From contig NC_134844.1 in NCBI RefSeq assembly GCF_965363235.1, forward strand, positions 20,008,646-20,072,645: DNA of 64,000 bases, read 5' to 3'. The notes under the pieces are model-generated. The model was not told where the DNA came from. It saw only the letters and a program-made list of their open reading frames with translations, and did no database searches. Below are positions 11,801 to 22,320 of this stretch, one piece after another. The translations under genes and the position numbers were made by a program. This stretch comes from Mytilus galloprovincialis. Lineage: Eukaryota > Mollusca > Bivalvia > Mytilida > Mytilidae. How positions within the stretch are numbered: the first letter of the stretch is position 1; each line of letters starts with the position of its first letter.

Positions 11801-12839
11801 TTCTCTGGCCATTTGGCTTACAGTATCTGAGTACTAGTGTATGCAATTTCAAACTTCATTTAGTGTATGCTATGAAATTTTATTTGATCAAGTAAAGAAG
11901 GCGAGACTTTTCAGCATGTGTAGTCTTTGTCAGTTTAGTTGCATTTTATTAAGTTAGTTATTTGTAAGTATGAATAAAGTGCCTTCACAAGGAATTAAAA
12001 TCTGACCATGTCAACCATATTGAAATTCCAAATATTTCACAGAGGCTAGCATAATCTTGCTTTTGTCTCTCACTAGATATTGATACTCCAAAATAGAAAA
12101 CAATGGACGTCTCTTCCCTCACATCTCTTACGCTATTCGATTAGTAAAATCCAATGAGATCATTAAAGTGAATTCTTTTCTTAAACTTTAATGAAATAGT
12201 ACAGAAATCACGCAGGTTGATTGCAACACTCTGTACGTTACAAACCCTTGGGCAAAAATCCGATACCTGTCCCTCAAGCATGCCCTTACTCTTTTAGTGT
12301 CCGGCGGACAAATCACACCCCTTCATGCTTAGCATCCAAATATTGCATTAATTGTAAATTTGTTCTCGCCTTATTTATTCATAAACTAATTGTCACTGGA
12401 CGTTTATCTAAGATAAATCGGTCGATCAAATCGAAATGCCATACTAAAGAGACAGGGACACTTAGTATCAACAGATGGTACAATTGGATTTGAATAAGAT
12501 CTTCCCCTTTTCGTTGGGAAAACGATAGGCTGAAACAGTTGTTCAGTGACATAAAAACACACACAAAACTTTCATGTAGTAAGCAGTAAGTTGAAGCAGT
12601 TGAGACTGATTATTTTCTGAACTGTACAAAGTCAAGAATATGGAAGTTGTTTTCCGTTCGTTCGGTTGGTTGATATTGTCGCAGATTTGATTTTGTCATG
12701 TTGTGTGAAAAGTACCCCTAGCTGCTATTATGATATGGAAACAAAGTGATGCCACTTGGATATAACCCATAATAAAACCACTTTTGGTTTCAATCAATTT
12801 TAGAATTATATTTCTGAAAGTGTTAGAAAGAAATAGTAT
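11801..12839. other. No gene recognised
   Basis: Open frames of 90 residues (+, 12,221-12,493) and 61 residues (-, 12,379-12,564) overlap antisense. They have no recognisable domain, splice sites or conserved composition. The stretch 12,060-12,560 is somewhat less AT-rich than its surroundings and could be an unrecognised repeat. Confidence 0.35.
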
Positions 12840-13145
12840 GCCTAAAACTTGGATATTTTGGTTATCTGTACTTTTAAGCATGAGTTGATATATCGAATGT
12901 CCAGCGATTATTGTTGTATCTTTTACAGATTTGTCTATGAATCTTTTCAATTAGATAATATTTGACATTTGTTGCATCACATGTACGTGTTTGAATGCAG
13001 CTTCATACATTTTGCATTTTTTAGTCTGATATTTATTGCCAGAGTTGTCATCAACAATCAATCTAGAAAGAAAGCAAGCAGTAAAATTTGTTTTATCACT
13101 ACTATGTTAATGTTTGGGTATGCATAAACCAATTGTTCAAAGTGG
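12840..13145. repeat. ~300-bp repeat shared with 46,785-47,060
   Basis: Phrases in the same order at both places include 'gaatgtccag', 'ttattgttg', 'tatttgaca', 'tgcatcacatgta', 'tgaatgcagcttcata', 'gtcatcaa' and 'tatgcataaac' followed by 'aattgttcaaa'. The two copies are on the same strand and diverged by perhaps a fifth to a quarter of positions. Non-coding in both. Confidence 0.7.
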
Positions 13146-13432
13146 AAAAGATTTATATCCTGATAGGTCATCAAAGATAAACATATTTTTTATCATCTTT
13201 ATGCATTTGATTCCAGAAAAAAATCTATGAGAAACATGTATTGTAAATTTTACGTAATGTTCACGATTTAAGAGTGATTTTTAACGTTCATTTTTTTGCG
13301 AAGTGATAGGCTACACGGTACTGACGAATTTTCAGTTGAATAAGTTCTCAAACATTTATAGCATACTATAACGTCTATCCAAATCACAAAAAAAGTATAA
13401 AATAAATAATTACCAATGTGTGGATTAGATAA

Positions 13433-13753
13433 GGGAGCTACCATTTGATTTTTATGGGGGGGGGGGGGGGGGCTAGGATGAAATTTGAAAAAAATAGGCA
13501 GGACAGGAATTTTGAGTAAAAAAAAAAGGCAGGATGAGACACTTGCAAAAAAAAAATAAGGATGACAATTTAGGTAAAAAAGTCAGGATAAACTAATAAA
13601 AAAAAAAGGCAGGACCGAATAGAGTGAAAAATAAAAAGGCAGGACCGAATAGAGTGAAAAATAAAAAGGCAGGACAGGGATTACAATTGAAAAAAAATGC
13701 AGGACAAAATTTTTCATTCTAGCCCCCCCCATAAAAATCAAATGGTAGCCCCC
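13433..13753. mobile_element. 321-bp Harbinger-like MITE
   Basis: Terminal inverted repeats GGG(A/G)GCTACCATTTGATTTT extend into opposed poly-G and poly-C runs. They are flanked by TAA at 13,430-13,432 and 13,754-13,756. A 3-bp TWA duplication with a G-rich terminus is typical of PIF/Harbinger. The interior is made of short direct repeats such as 'aaaaaggcaggaccgaatag' (twice). No transposase. Confidence 0.75.
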
Positions 13754-13868
13754 TAAACATATCAGCATTTCATTGCGTAGGAGAAAAATGAGTTTGAAAA
13801 TCGTGAAATGTTTGATTATATATGAGTATATATTAACTCACTTTTTACGGGTGACACCCTACCTTTAA

Positions 13869-14013
13869 CAGTGGCGGATCCAGAACTTTTCCTAAGGAGG
13901 GGGGGGGAGGGGGGCTCCAGTCATGCTTCAATGATTCCCTATATAATCATCCAAATTTTTCCCACGAAAGGGGGGGGGGCAGGCCCCCAAGGCCCCCCCT
14001 GGATCCGCCTATG
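13869..14013. mobile_element. GGCGGATCC MITE, copy 1 (5-bp duplication TTTAA)
   Basis: Starts CAGTGGCGGATCC and ends GGATCCGCCTATG, so the terminal inverted repeat is CA(G/T)(T/A)GGCGGATCC. It is flanked by TTTAA at 13,864-13,868 and 14,014-14,018. The interior has the signature 'caatgattccctatataatc' and opposed G and C runs. No coding capacity. Confidence 0.8.
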
Positions 14014-14479
14014 TTTAAATAAAAAATACTTGCTAGTTCATCTTCCGTATGTTGTAAAAACGAGAAATGTGTCGGGGGGGGGGGGCTAGGATGAAATTTG
14101 AAAAAAATAGGCAGGACAGGAATTTTGAGTAAAAAAAAAAGGCAGGATGAGACACTTGCAAAAAAAAAATAAGGATGACAATTTAGGTAAAAAAGTCAGG
14201 ATAAACTAATAAAAAAAAAGGCAGGACCGAATAGAGTGAAAAATAAAAAGGCAGGACCGAATAGAGTGAAAAATAAAAAGGCAGGACAGGGATTACAATT
14301 GAAATAAAATGCAGGACAAAATTTTTCATTCTAGCCCCCCCATAAAAATCAAATGGTAGCCCCCTAAACATATCAGCATTTCATTGCGTAGGAGAAAAAT
14401 GAGTTTGAAAATCGTGAAATGTTTGATTATATATGAGTATATATTAACTCACTTTTTACGGGTGACACCCTACCTTTAA

Positions 14480-14625
14480 CAGTGGCGGATCCAGAACTTT
14501 TCCTAAGGAGGGGGGGGGGGGAGGGGGGCTCCAGTCATGCTTCAATGATTCCCTATATAATCATCCAAATTTTTCCCACGAAAGGGGGGGGCAGGCCCCC
14601 AAGGCCCCCCCTGGATCCGCCTATG
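14480..14625. mobile_element. GGCGGATCC MITE, copy 2 (within the tandem duplication)
   Basis: This is the duplicate of the 13,869 copy, carried along by the 613-bp tandem duplication rather than by a new transposition. The flanking TTTAA is the same. Confidence 0.8.
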
Positions 14626-14684
14626 TTTAAATAAAAAATACTTGCTAGTTCATCTTCCGTATGTTGTAAAAACGAGAAATGTGT

Positions 14685-14824
14685 AACCAAGGTGAATATA
14701 CAACGAAAATAGACAGACAACAGTCTTGCATGCTTGTTTGTGACTTGTAAACTAAGAAGCTTAGAGTATTGTGTAAAATCTTTGCAGATGACACAATGAA
14801 CTAAAATTTCTATTCAGCTATATT
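14685..14824. other. No feature seen
   Basis: Short unique-looking interval after the tandem duplication; no gene. Confidence 0.4.
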
Positions 14825-15010
14825 ATTTACTATATCGGGTGTCAGTGGTGAAGCAGGATTTGCTTATCCTTCCGGAACACCAGTTTTTGTTTGGGTTCGT
14901 GTTGCTCAGTTTTTAGCTACTCATATGAATCCTTTTTTGGACTCTGTATTTCATTGTCATTCATTTTTTTGCCCTGGTTGTGTCAGATTTGCTTTGACTC
15001 AATAGTCTTA
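14825..15010 (-). repeat. Dispersed repeat family C, fragment
   Basis: The phrases 'gtgaagcaggatttgcttat', 'ccttccggaacacc' and 'gggttcgtgttgctcagttt' match a mussel repeat I recognise. Another part of it is at 63,585-63,740 in the opposite orientation. Confidence 0.6.
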
Positions 15011-16240
15011 AATTTCCCTTGTTATTCCGCCTCTTTAAAAAAAAATGTTACGTATCGTTCCATCCGGCCAAAAAATAATAGTGGAAAAAGATATTCCTAT
15101 TTTGGAATATTTGTCTGTCAGTATTTAATAAATTCGTCCATCGAATAAAACTTGTTGTTTAGAGATATTTCTGTTGTCGTGTTTGGAAAAAGCAAATAGC
15201 CGTTGTTTTAAATATGATACTGGACATTGTGTACGCGTACCTTTTCAAAAGTTATATACGTTATACTACATTAAATTATACATTATACTAAATAGTTCAT
15301 ACCATCAGGAGATAAGATGTTTACCAAGGTCAATTTGAATGCATGCATGTGATTATTGTGAATATAGAGATTACACTTTTTCTTAAAGTTTGCATAGGTA
15401 CATTGTGTCCGTATTTATTATTTTTTTCGAACATGTCTGTTAGTAAGCTTTTTCTAAGTTTACAGCTGTTGTATTTAAATAAGAACCAAATCGTTAAGTT
15501 TGATAGTAAAACAAGTTTTATTTTTTGGTTGCTAAATTCCAGTGGGAAATATTTCACTAATATTTAGAACATACTAGTAGTCAAGCTGAACAATTCAATT
15601 AACTGGTCTAAAATGTTTGTGAGATGGGAAGACTTTAACTGCAACTTAATAGAAGAGGAGTCAGATGAGTGCATCTTTTTGTAGAAGCCTCAATATGCCA
15701 TTCTTACTTAGAGTATATTTCTTGGAATTAAGGAACGTTGTATGTTACATTGATTATATCTAGGCCTTCACTATAATAATCAAAACCAAAAACGGAAAAA
15801 ACTACATAATTCGACGATGGAAAGAAATTCCAGACAAAATTATATATATATATATATCTGCCTATGTGTAGTGACAACTGCAAATTATACCTTGTCCATC
15901 GGATTTCTTATATATATATATATATATAAAACGTCTGAATAATAGTCAACGATTTTTCCCACGTGGGCGCTGGATCGTTACAAGTAACGATACATGTACA
16001 CAATAAAATAAATTATATAAACGCCTAAAATGTGTACATAACAACACCAATAACATAAAAAGGAACTATAAATGTAATTATTTATAAATATTTCGGATAA
16101 CAGATATCCTTCATCGGTATATATGATTGTGATGTTGAATGAATCAATTAATCTAAGTAGACTGATCATTTATAAGTGTGACCAAATATATTTTTAATGT
16201 ACGTTTTCATTCAGAAACCATTTACTTTCCTTTTTTCCAT
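15011..16240. other. No gene seen; two (TA)n microsatellites
   Basis: AT-rich. Dinucleotide TA runs lie at about 15,840-15,857 and 15,911-15,929. The opposite-strand frames at 15,330-15,567 overlap each other and show no recognisable domain. Confidence 0.45.
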
Positions 16241-16243
16241 GCG

Positions 16244-17063
16244 TCAATTGTGGTTTCTGATGGCGTTTTTGACAAAATGATCATATAAATAAAAAGAATC
16301 GTCATGTTCGTCTTTGATGGATGCAGATGTTTCGTCTCGTTTGAAAGTCTTGGGAGAGCTATCCTTATCATCGGGTGATCCTTTCGCCATGAAACCAACC
16401 GCTTCTATATGACCTATATCTTTTGATTTATATGAAATACAGTTAGGACTTGTTTTTTCATCTACATTATTTTCCATATGTATTGTGTCTTTATCATCAG
16501 ATTTGTTTTTCAAGGACACCTTTCCCTCTAATCCTTTAGATTGATTTTTAATCAGACTTTCAAACGGATTTTTTTTGTTCTTTATAAAATCCATCAGTGA
16601 CTGGTCCAACACGATATTAAACATCATGTTATCGGTTTCCTCATTTTCCGTCACATCGAACATTTTTCGCTGAGCGTGAATCGTTTTCTTTATTCTTTGG
16701 AGTGCAAAAAGACCTGTTTAGCATTTCCATGGTATTTTGCGGTGGTAAGAAATCTTTCATTCTGCACAATATTCTGCTTGAATCCGGACACTGTGTCTAT
16801 TTGTTCTTGTAATGGTTTAACTTTAGACACAAATGTTTTAGAAACATCGGTTTTTATGTTAGGCTTCATCTTCTCTAGCTTGTCAATAGCTTTGTTAATA
16901 CAGCATTCGGCTTCTGAAATAATTTTGTCTTTTTCTGCATTTATTCTTTCTACCTGTTTTATTTTATTTTCTACTAATTCTGTCATAACTCTTTCTAAAC
17001 AATTAAGATCTTTCTCCACTACTACATCGATATTATCATCTGCTAACATCTCTACAACTTCAT
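16244..17063 (-). pseudogene. TRIM-like pseudogene, C-terminal portion
   Basis: This is the 3' part of a decayed duplicate of the intact RING/B-box gene at 48,066-49,574. The reading matches that protein from its coiled coil (NCLERVMTELVENKIKQ against NCLNRVMTKLIKKKEKQ) through SKVKPLQEQID and the ETDNMMFNIVLDQSLMDFIK region. The tail (to 16,244) is more diverged. A one-base deletion near 16,680-16,695 shifts the frame. At 17,063 the copy is cut by the 12.8-kb transposon; the N-terminal part resumes at 29,897. Removing the transposon and one TTCAT aligns base for base with the intact paralogue (acaacttcatctacag against acaactttctctacag). The gene is host-derived and no longer functional as a RING protein. 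Confidence 0.9.
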
Positions 17064-17165
17064 CACGGCCGACACTCGGCTAACCGAGAGATTGGTCGGT
17101 TAATCTATATTGAGTATGCGGCTATATCGGCGGTTGGTCTGTTAATCGGGTTGGCTAAAGTCTGT
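17064..17165 (+). repeat. Left terminal inverted repeat of the 12.8-kb element
   Basis: Matches the reverse complement of 29,793-29,896 almost perfectly for the first 62 bases, then with a few differences to the 'gtctgttaat' words. It contains an internal small palindrome around 'tcggctaaccga'. Confidence 0.9.
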
Positions 17166-17590
17166 TAATCAGGTGTTATCGAGAAAATCATTAAAAGTTC
17201 AGCATGTTTCATTGTATAACTTTCTAAATATATTTTCATCATAAAAAGTATTCATGTCTAACAAAACAATTCAATGTACTGAATTCAGTGGTGTAATTAT
17301 TATTTTTCTAGCTTCGATGTACGATCTATAAAATGAAAAGGCGGGTTACTCATCACATTTTACACACATAAAATGTACACAAAATGACACATTGGTTAAA
17401 TTTACTTGCATTCAATATTTTGAACATCGAAAAAAGAAAAGCATTATGTTTGTTAACCATATTGATATCATTGTGTGAAAAATCTACACGAAAATCTGTA
17501 TTTTGGTGACATAAATCAATCTTTATTTAAAACCTGGTCTGTTAATGGGTCGGATGTATAAAACCCGGTCTGTTAATTGGTCTGTTAAGA
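17130..17590 (+). promoter_or_regulatory. Subterminal GTCTGTTAAT repeats (left arm)
   Basis: Words of the form GGTCTGTTAAT or GTCTGTTAA occur at about 17,130, 17,159, 17,537, 17,566 and 17,580. The inverse (ATTAACAGAC or TTAACAGAC) occurs in the right arm at about 29,415, 29,796 and 29,812. Clustered subterminal motifs like these are commonly transposase-binding sites in DNA transposons; that role is inferred. The phrase 'gtgttatcg' also occurs twice (17,170 and 17,632). Confidence 0.5.
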
Positions 17591-17600
17591 GTTATGAATG

Positions 17601-17624
17601 GCAATAAAATTATAATTTTATTGC
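17601..17624. repeat. Perfect 24-bp palindrome
   Basis: GCAATAAAATTA followed by its exact reverse complement, within the left arm of the 12.8-kb element and after the last subterminal motif. Possibly a structural part of the element, or the junction near which the LINE entered. Confidence 0.7.
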
Positions 17625-17654
17625 TATATGGGGTGTTATCGGATCAAATGAGTT

Positions 17655-17972
17655 GTGACGTCACGAAGGTCTAATGGCTGCCTAAAAAATTCACGATCAT
17701 TCAATGCAGGATTATTATCTATTTCCGTTGATCACAGGACTTTTAAAGTGTTGAATTTATTTTCTAAAGCATCGTTTAACATTGTTCGAAGTGATTTGTT
17801 ATTACTGGACACTCCTATAGTGTATTCTACATTTGAGACGAGTTGCAGTGGTCCGTTGTGGATGTTGTTTTTTAGGAAAACTCGATTCGTGATTTACGAT
17901 GGATTTTACTGTTTGATAGACTTCAAAATGTATAACGGTATGGTAAATTTTACTATTTGTTATCAATATTAA
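17655..17972 (+). CDS. 105-residue ORF of unknown nature upstream of the LINE ORF1
   Basis: Starts MTSRRSNGCLKNSRSF and ends TICYQY. No domain is recognised. It lies between the left arm of the DNA transposon and the RNase H start at 18,101, so it may be in the LINE's 5' untranslated region or in the transposon. It could be a chance frame; an antisense frame overlaps it. Confidence 0.2.
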   Translation: MTSRRSNGCLKNSRSFNAGLLSISVDHRTFKVLNLFSKASFNIVRSDLLLLDTPIVYSTFETSCSGPLWMLFFRKTRFVIYDGFYCLIDFKMYNGMVNFTICYQY

Positions 17973-18100
17973 CATTTTTATCGTAACAAAAGACAAAAGA
18001 AGCAAAATTTATAAATCAAAACCATGTTCATCACGTCATATCAGAAAGCCCGCGAAAACAACGTTAACGTTTTCCTGAACTGTTCGGACATTTTTAAATA

Positions 18101-18813
18101 ATGGATGTATACATTGATGGAGCATGCAAGAATAACGGCAAGCCATTGGCAAAGGCCAGTTATGGTATATTTTGGGAACCAAATAACATCAAAAATATAA
18201 ATGGTCCAGTTCCTGAATCTTACAAGCAAACAAACAATACGGGGGAACTGTATGCTGCCGTAAAATGCCTTCAACAAATACACGAAAATCAATTATCAAA
18301 CATTATCATTAAAACCGACAGTGAATATTTAGTTAGAGGTATAACAAATGACATTGTTTATTGGAAAAGCAACAACTGGAAACTTAAATCTTCCGGAAAT
18401 GATGTGAAAACAAAGAACTCTGGTCAGAGATAGATCATTTGTTATCAAATATAAAAGTAACGTGGGCGCACGTTGCTCGTGATTCTGAAATAGGTCAGAT
18501 TGAAGCCGATAAACTCGCAAAACTTGCTTTAAATATAAAAACGTCTGGAAACACCGTTCAAGCAAATAATCATAGTATCGTGAATGTGTGTAACAACATT
18601 GAATGGACCGACGATGAAGAGGAAACTATACCGATGAAGGTTACAACCCCGCGTCGAAGTATCTACACCAATAAATTTCGCAAAAATAATAATAAGGCAA
18701 ACTCTCCGACTTTCTGTACCATGTCAACACTCAGGAGAATTGAAAGTCTTTTATTGTCAACTTCTGAGGAAGTTTTAAATTTAAATGATGCCCTTAACTG
18801 TCATATTGACTAG
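18101..18813 (+). pseudogene. LINE ORF1, N-terminal RNase H-like domain
   Basis: Residues 1-110 and the continuation in the next frame read as an RNase H1-type fold. They include YIDGACKNNG (first Asp, residue 6), QTNNTGELYAAV (Glu 49), IIIKTDSEYLVRGI (Asp 73), NNWKLK, ELWSEIDHLLSNIKVTWAHV and GQIEADKLAKLA (fourth Asp). All four catalytic carboxylates are present. The usual His-containing loop before the last Asp reads ARDSEIGQ, so that His is absent. One frameshift near 18,410 separates the two halves. After the domain comes a polar linker (ends LNLNDALNCHID) and a stop at 18,811-18,813. RNase H removes RNA from RNA:DNA hybrids; in LINEs it normally lies C-terminal to the reverse transcriptase, so this placement is unusual. 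It may be part of ORF1 or a separate small ORF. Confidence 0.75.
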
Positions 18814-18879
18814 TCAAACAATCAATTTCAAGAGATGAAAGACAAATTTACATCATTAACAAATACGGTTAAAGTTAAA

Positions 18880-19988
18880 CCAATTCAGCTTTAACCTCCG
18901 TCCAAGAAGTTTTTACACAAACACAGCTCATTAAATCGGATATCGATGTAAACAATAAGGCATTTATAAATAAATCCAACAGTTTGTGGGACAAATTAAA
19001 TGCCGTTTCAAATGAGATTAAATCTGTAAATTTAAAATCATCTCACGTCAACGATTTAACAAAAACTGTGACAGAAACACCAAATCGCAAAAGAGAGGAA
19101 AGAATTTCAGCTTCAAATAAACCAACACCTGGAACATACAGCAACGCTGTAAGAAGTGGTTTACCAAGCAGCTCTAATAAGCCAGTTTCTTTAAATAGAA
19201 CAAATCTAGGTAACAAGCATAATGCTCAAAGTCCTACTTATGTGGAAAAACAAAGGTCACCAATAAATACAAAATACACGGACCGTGAAGTCAACTCTAC
19301 TTATCCGCATTTTCATCGGTCTTTTGACAAGAAAAACTTATTTCTTATTGGGAGTTCAACTCTTAAAAAGATGTCTCCTAGGAAAATGTCAACTCAACAA
19401 ATCAATACCAAAGTAAAGACTATCCGGGGAGGACGGATCAGAGACATTGAAGATTGCCTAATTCAGTACATATCAGAAGGCAGACTTGATTGTGATGATG
19501 TTATTGTTATTCATGTGGGCACTAACAATGTATCAGATCGAGACTCTGTTCATGCTATTATGGACGACTTCAAAAATTTGATTTGTACAGTCAGGCAAAG
19601 CTTACCAAGAACTAAGCTGGTAATTTCCTCAATTCTACCAAGGCCAACCAATTCTCAAGCTAATCGTACAATTTACAATGTCAATAATCATCTGTTCTCT
19701 CTAGAGGAACAACATGTGGAAATTTTGGACAATACTTTAGACTTTCTATATGGAGACCAGCCCAATCTTACTTTATTTGCAGACTATGTTCACACAAATG
19801 TTGCTGGTGCCAAAGTTTTAAGCCACAACATTATCTCCTGCGTCAACAATTTGTTTCAATTCTCAAATTGTACATCAGAAACTGAATCAAATTTTCAATC
19901 GGTGAGGTCAACAGGGAGGAGATTTATACCATTCAACAACACAACAACTCAAGAACAAAGTGTGTCCAGTCAAACGTACTGGAGGTAA
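18880..19988 (+). pseudogene. LINE ORF1, coiled-coil linker and SGNH esterase domain
   Basis: Open from about 18,880 (reading SALTSVQEVFTQTQ) through the Met at 18,984 to a TAA at 19,986-19,988. The first ~110 residues are polar and partly heptad-like. From the Met numbered 1, the esterase blocks are FLIGSSTLKKM (Ser 124/125, block I), VIVIHVGTNN (block III, residues 174-182) and FADYVHTN (Asp 267, His 270, block V). SGNH/GDSL-type esterases are an established component of ORF1 in CR1-group LINEs, where their role is not settled. The linker is rich in Ser, Asn and Lys. Frame differs from the RNase H half, with the frame change between 18,815 and 18,880. Confidence 0.85.
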
Positions 19989-20059
19989 ATTTAACCAATA
20001 ACTTTTCTACTACCAGAACATGTAATTCTATTTTAGGAAATATTGTCAGTATTGTTATT

Positions 20060-21076
20060 TTGTATTTATGTACTGCAACACATATTATATCATCTAATTC
20101 CAAATCATCTCCATTTACAAACCCTTTTATATTTCCACACAAGTCACTTACTATATGTCACTTAAACATAAATCATATATTGCCAAAGTTTTCTGAAATT
20201 AAATATTTGCTATCAAAATCTAACACAGATGTGCTGTGTTTAAGTGAAACATTTTTGTCAGATTCTGTCCAAAACAAAGAAATAGATATTAAGGGTTATG
20301 ATACAAACAGAAAAGACAGAATTGGAAAATCTGGCGGTGGGTTTTTAATTTATATTTCTAACATGTTAACCACAATAAGACGATATGATTTGGAAAATGA
20401 TGATATAGAATCAATGTGGATCGAAATTATTTTTGTTCATCAAAAACCTATATTAATTGGTAACATTTATAGACCACCAAAAAGTAATGCAGAGTGGGTT
20501 ACAAAATTTGAATTAATGTTAACAAATGTCGATATTGAAGATAAGGAAATGATTATTTTGGGTGACTTTAATATTAATTTGTCGTCGAGAAAGATTCCAG
20601 CTAAATGGTCACATTTAAAAAAAATTTTTAACTTGTCTCAAATAGTCTCAGTTCCTACTCGAGTCACACAAACATCTTCCTCTTTGGTAGACCATATTTA
20701 TAGCAATGAACCACATAATATTCATTTTATATCTGTTCCGAAGTATTCTATCAGTGACCATTATCCAGTATGCATTTCTCACAAAAGAGGGTTAAAATCG
20801 AAAAAGAAAATTCATGAATATATTGCGTTCAGATCTACTAAACATTTTAATGAAAATGATTTTGTCAATCACATATCACAGTGTTCATTTAATTGTGTAT
20901 TAGAAATTGATGACCCCGAAGAAGCACTGTTGTCTTTTTTGAATATTTTTACTAAAGTATTAAATCATCATGCTCCACTCATTAAAAAGAGAGTAAAACG
21001 TTTGTATCAAAATGAGTGGATGAATGATGAAATTCTAGATAGCATGAGAAAACGTGATTTTTATCATAAGAAATAA
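20060..21076 (+). pseudogene. LINE ORF2, apurinic-type endonuclease domain
   Basis: An EEP-superfamily endonuclease that nicks target DNA to prime reverse transcription. Numbering from the Met at 20,060: HLNINH (Asn 36), LSETFL (Glu 63), GNIYRPP (Tyr 137), LGDFNIN (Asp 169, Asn 171), LVDHIYSN (Asp 211) and SISDHYPV (Asp 233, His 234). All the main catalytic positions are present. The domain is followed by a basic linker that ends at an in-frame TAA (21,074-21,076). The same frame continues at once into the next segment, so a single stop separates them. The gap from the ORF1 stop is about 70 bases. Confidence 0.9.
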
Positions 21077-21707
21077 AATATGTATAGTTATAGACTTTGG
21101 AGAAATAAAGTCAAATATCTCATCGAAAACTCTAAACAAAATTATTATACCAATATCATAGAACAAAAAAAGAGCAACAGCAGTAAATTATGGAAGCACC
21201 TACATACTGTCAGCGGTACCGACAATCATACCAGTATAAAAATCATAAGTGATTGTAACAAAAAGGAAATTTTAGAACCAAAAGGCATTGCTGATGTTTT
21301 TAATGCTTATTTCACAAATATCACAGATAATCTTAATATAGATCAAAACATCAACAATTCTAGTAGTTGTTTTAACAAACTTGGTGATTTTGTATCGGGT
21401 CATGTACCAGATGACGTGTATTTTTCTATACCACTTATGAGTTATGATTTTGTGTGTTTACAACTAAAAGCACTAGATGAATCAAAAGCAACAGGCCTTG
21501 ATACCATAAGTGCAAAATTTTTAAAGATGTCTTCTCATGCTGTTTCACTACCACTTTGTCATATTTTTAATTTGAGTATCAAAAAATGTATTTTTCCATC
21601 CTCATTTAAACTGGCAAAAGTCATACCAGTTTATAAGAACAAAGGCTCAAAACAGGATGTTTTTAATTATAGACCAATTGCAATTTTACCACTCATTTCT
21701 AAAATCC
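21077..21707 (+). pseudogene. LINE ORF2, linker and N-terminal part of reverse transcriptase
   Basis: Same frame as the endonuclease. Reads YSYRLWRNKVKYLIENSK, then the RT N-terminal blocks ATGLDTISAKFLK (the 'GxDxI' block), FPSSFKLAKVIPVYKNKG and FNYRPIAILPLISKI. It stops abruptly at PLISKI, where the Mutator-like element begins. The TAAAATCC before the junction is repeated after the insertion, and the RT resumes there. Confidence 0.9.
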
Positions 21708-22149
21708 ACCAGACTCAAGCTAGCGACCAATTCTAGCGACCAATCAAGCTAGCGACCAATTCTATCGACCACTTAAGTTAACACTGAGCATAAACACATA
21801 ACAGAACCATTTCGAGATATGTCTGAAAATCACAAAATGACATTATACTACAACGTTCTACTAATATTTAATACATGAGGTATCGCTATTGATAGAAAAA
21901 ATACATACTAAATATACTTTGAAAAGGAAACATTGCAAAGGAATTTACACCTATTAATTTTGTTTCAATTTTATTTTGGATTCCAACAAAAAAACATGAG
22001 TAGCGTGCTTGCTTGCTGGAGGCTAATATTCTAAATCAGTTATTCAGTTTTTGAAGACTTTATATTACATGGTTTTATACATTTATTTCAAATCGAGATT
22101 TTTGTTTTAACTAAAAATACTGTTTCCAGATTAGATATTTAAAAAGAAA

Positions 22150-22320
22150 AACCTTTATGGTCCAAATACCTCATATGGTCCAGCCCGTTGATAATATAAC
22201 GAGTATAATACTAATATGGTCCAATCATACGCGTACGGTCAGACCATATGAGTATACGCATATGGTCATGACCGCACGCATATGGTCCAAATATTGATAT
22301 GGTTCGGAACATATTCGTAA
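22150..22320. repeat. Cluster of ATATGGTC words in both orientations
   Basis: 'atatggtcc' or close variants (tatggtcc, atatggtc, gaccatat, acggtcag, atatggttc) occur about eight times in 170 bases. Several are paired with CATATG or TACGCG-like palindromes (for example 'gaccatatgagtatacgcat'). The surroundings (21,770-22,150 and 22,320-24,090) are plain AT-rich sequence with no gene seen. Function unknown; it lies about 450 bases inside the left end of the Mutator-like element. Confidence 0.6.

Larger units (their letters stand above)
13456..14684. repeat. Recent tandem duplication, 613-bp period
   Basis: The block beginning 'ctaggatgaaatttgaaaaa' at 13,473 recurs at 14,086 nearly identically, through the second copy of 'cgagaaatgtgt' ending at 14,684. 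The visible differences are mostly in homopolymer lengths. One breakpoint falls in the poly-G run inside the Harbinger-like MITE, so the second copy lacks that element's outer left end. The other follows 'gaaatgtgt'. The antisense 61- and 62-residue frames across the copies are by-products. Confidence 0.9.

Noticed and set aside
16676-17083. 135-residue + strand frame opposite the TRIM pseudogene (and similar frames opposite 48,066-49,574)
   Set aside because: These are antisense shadows of the coiled-coil coding sequence.
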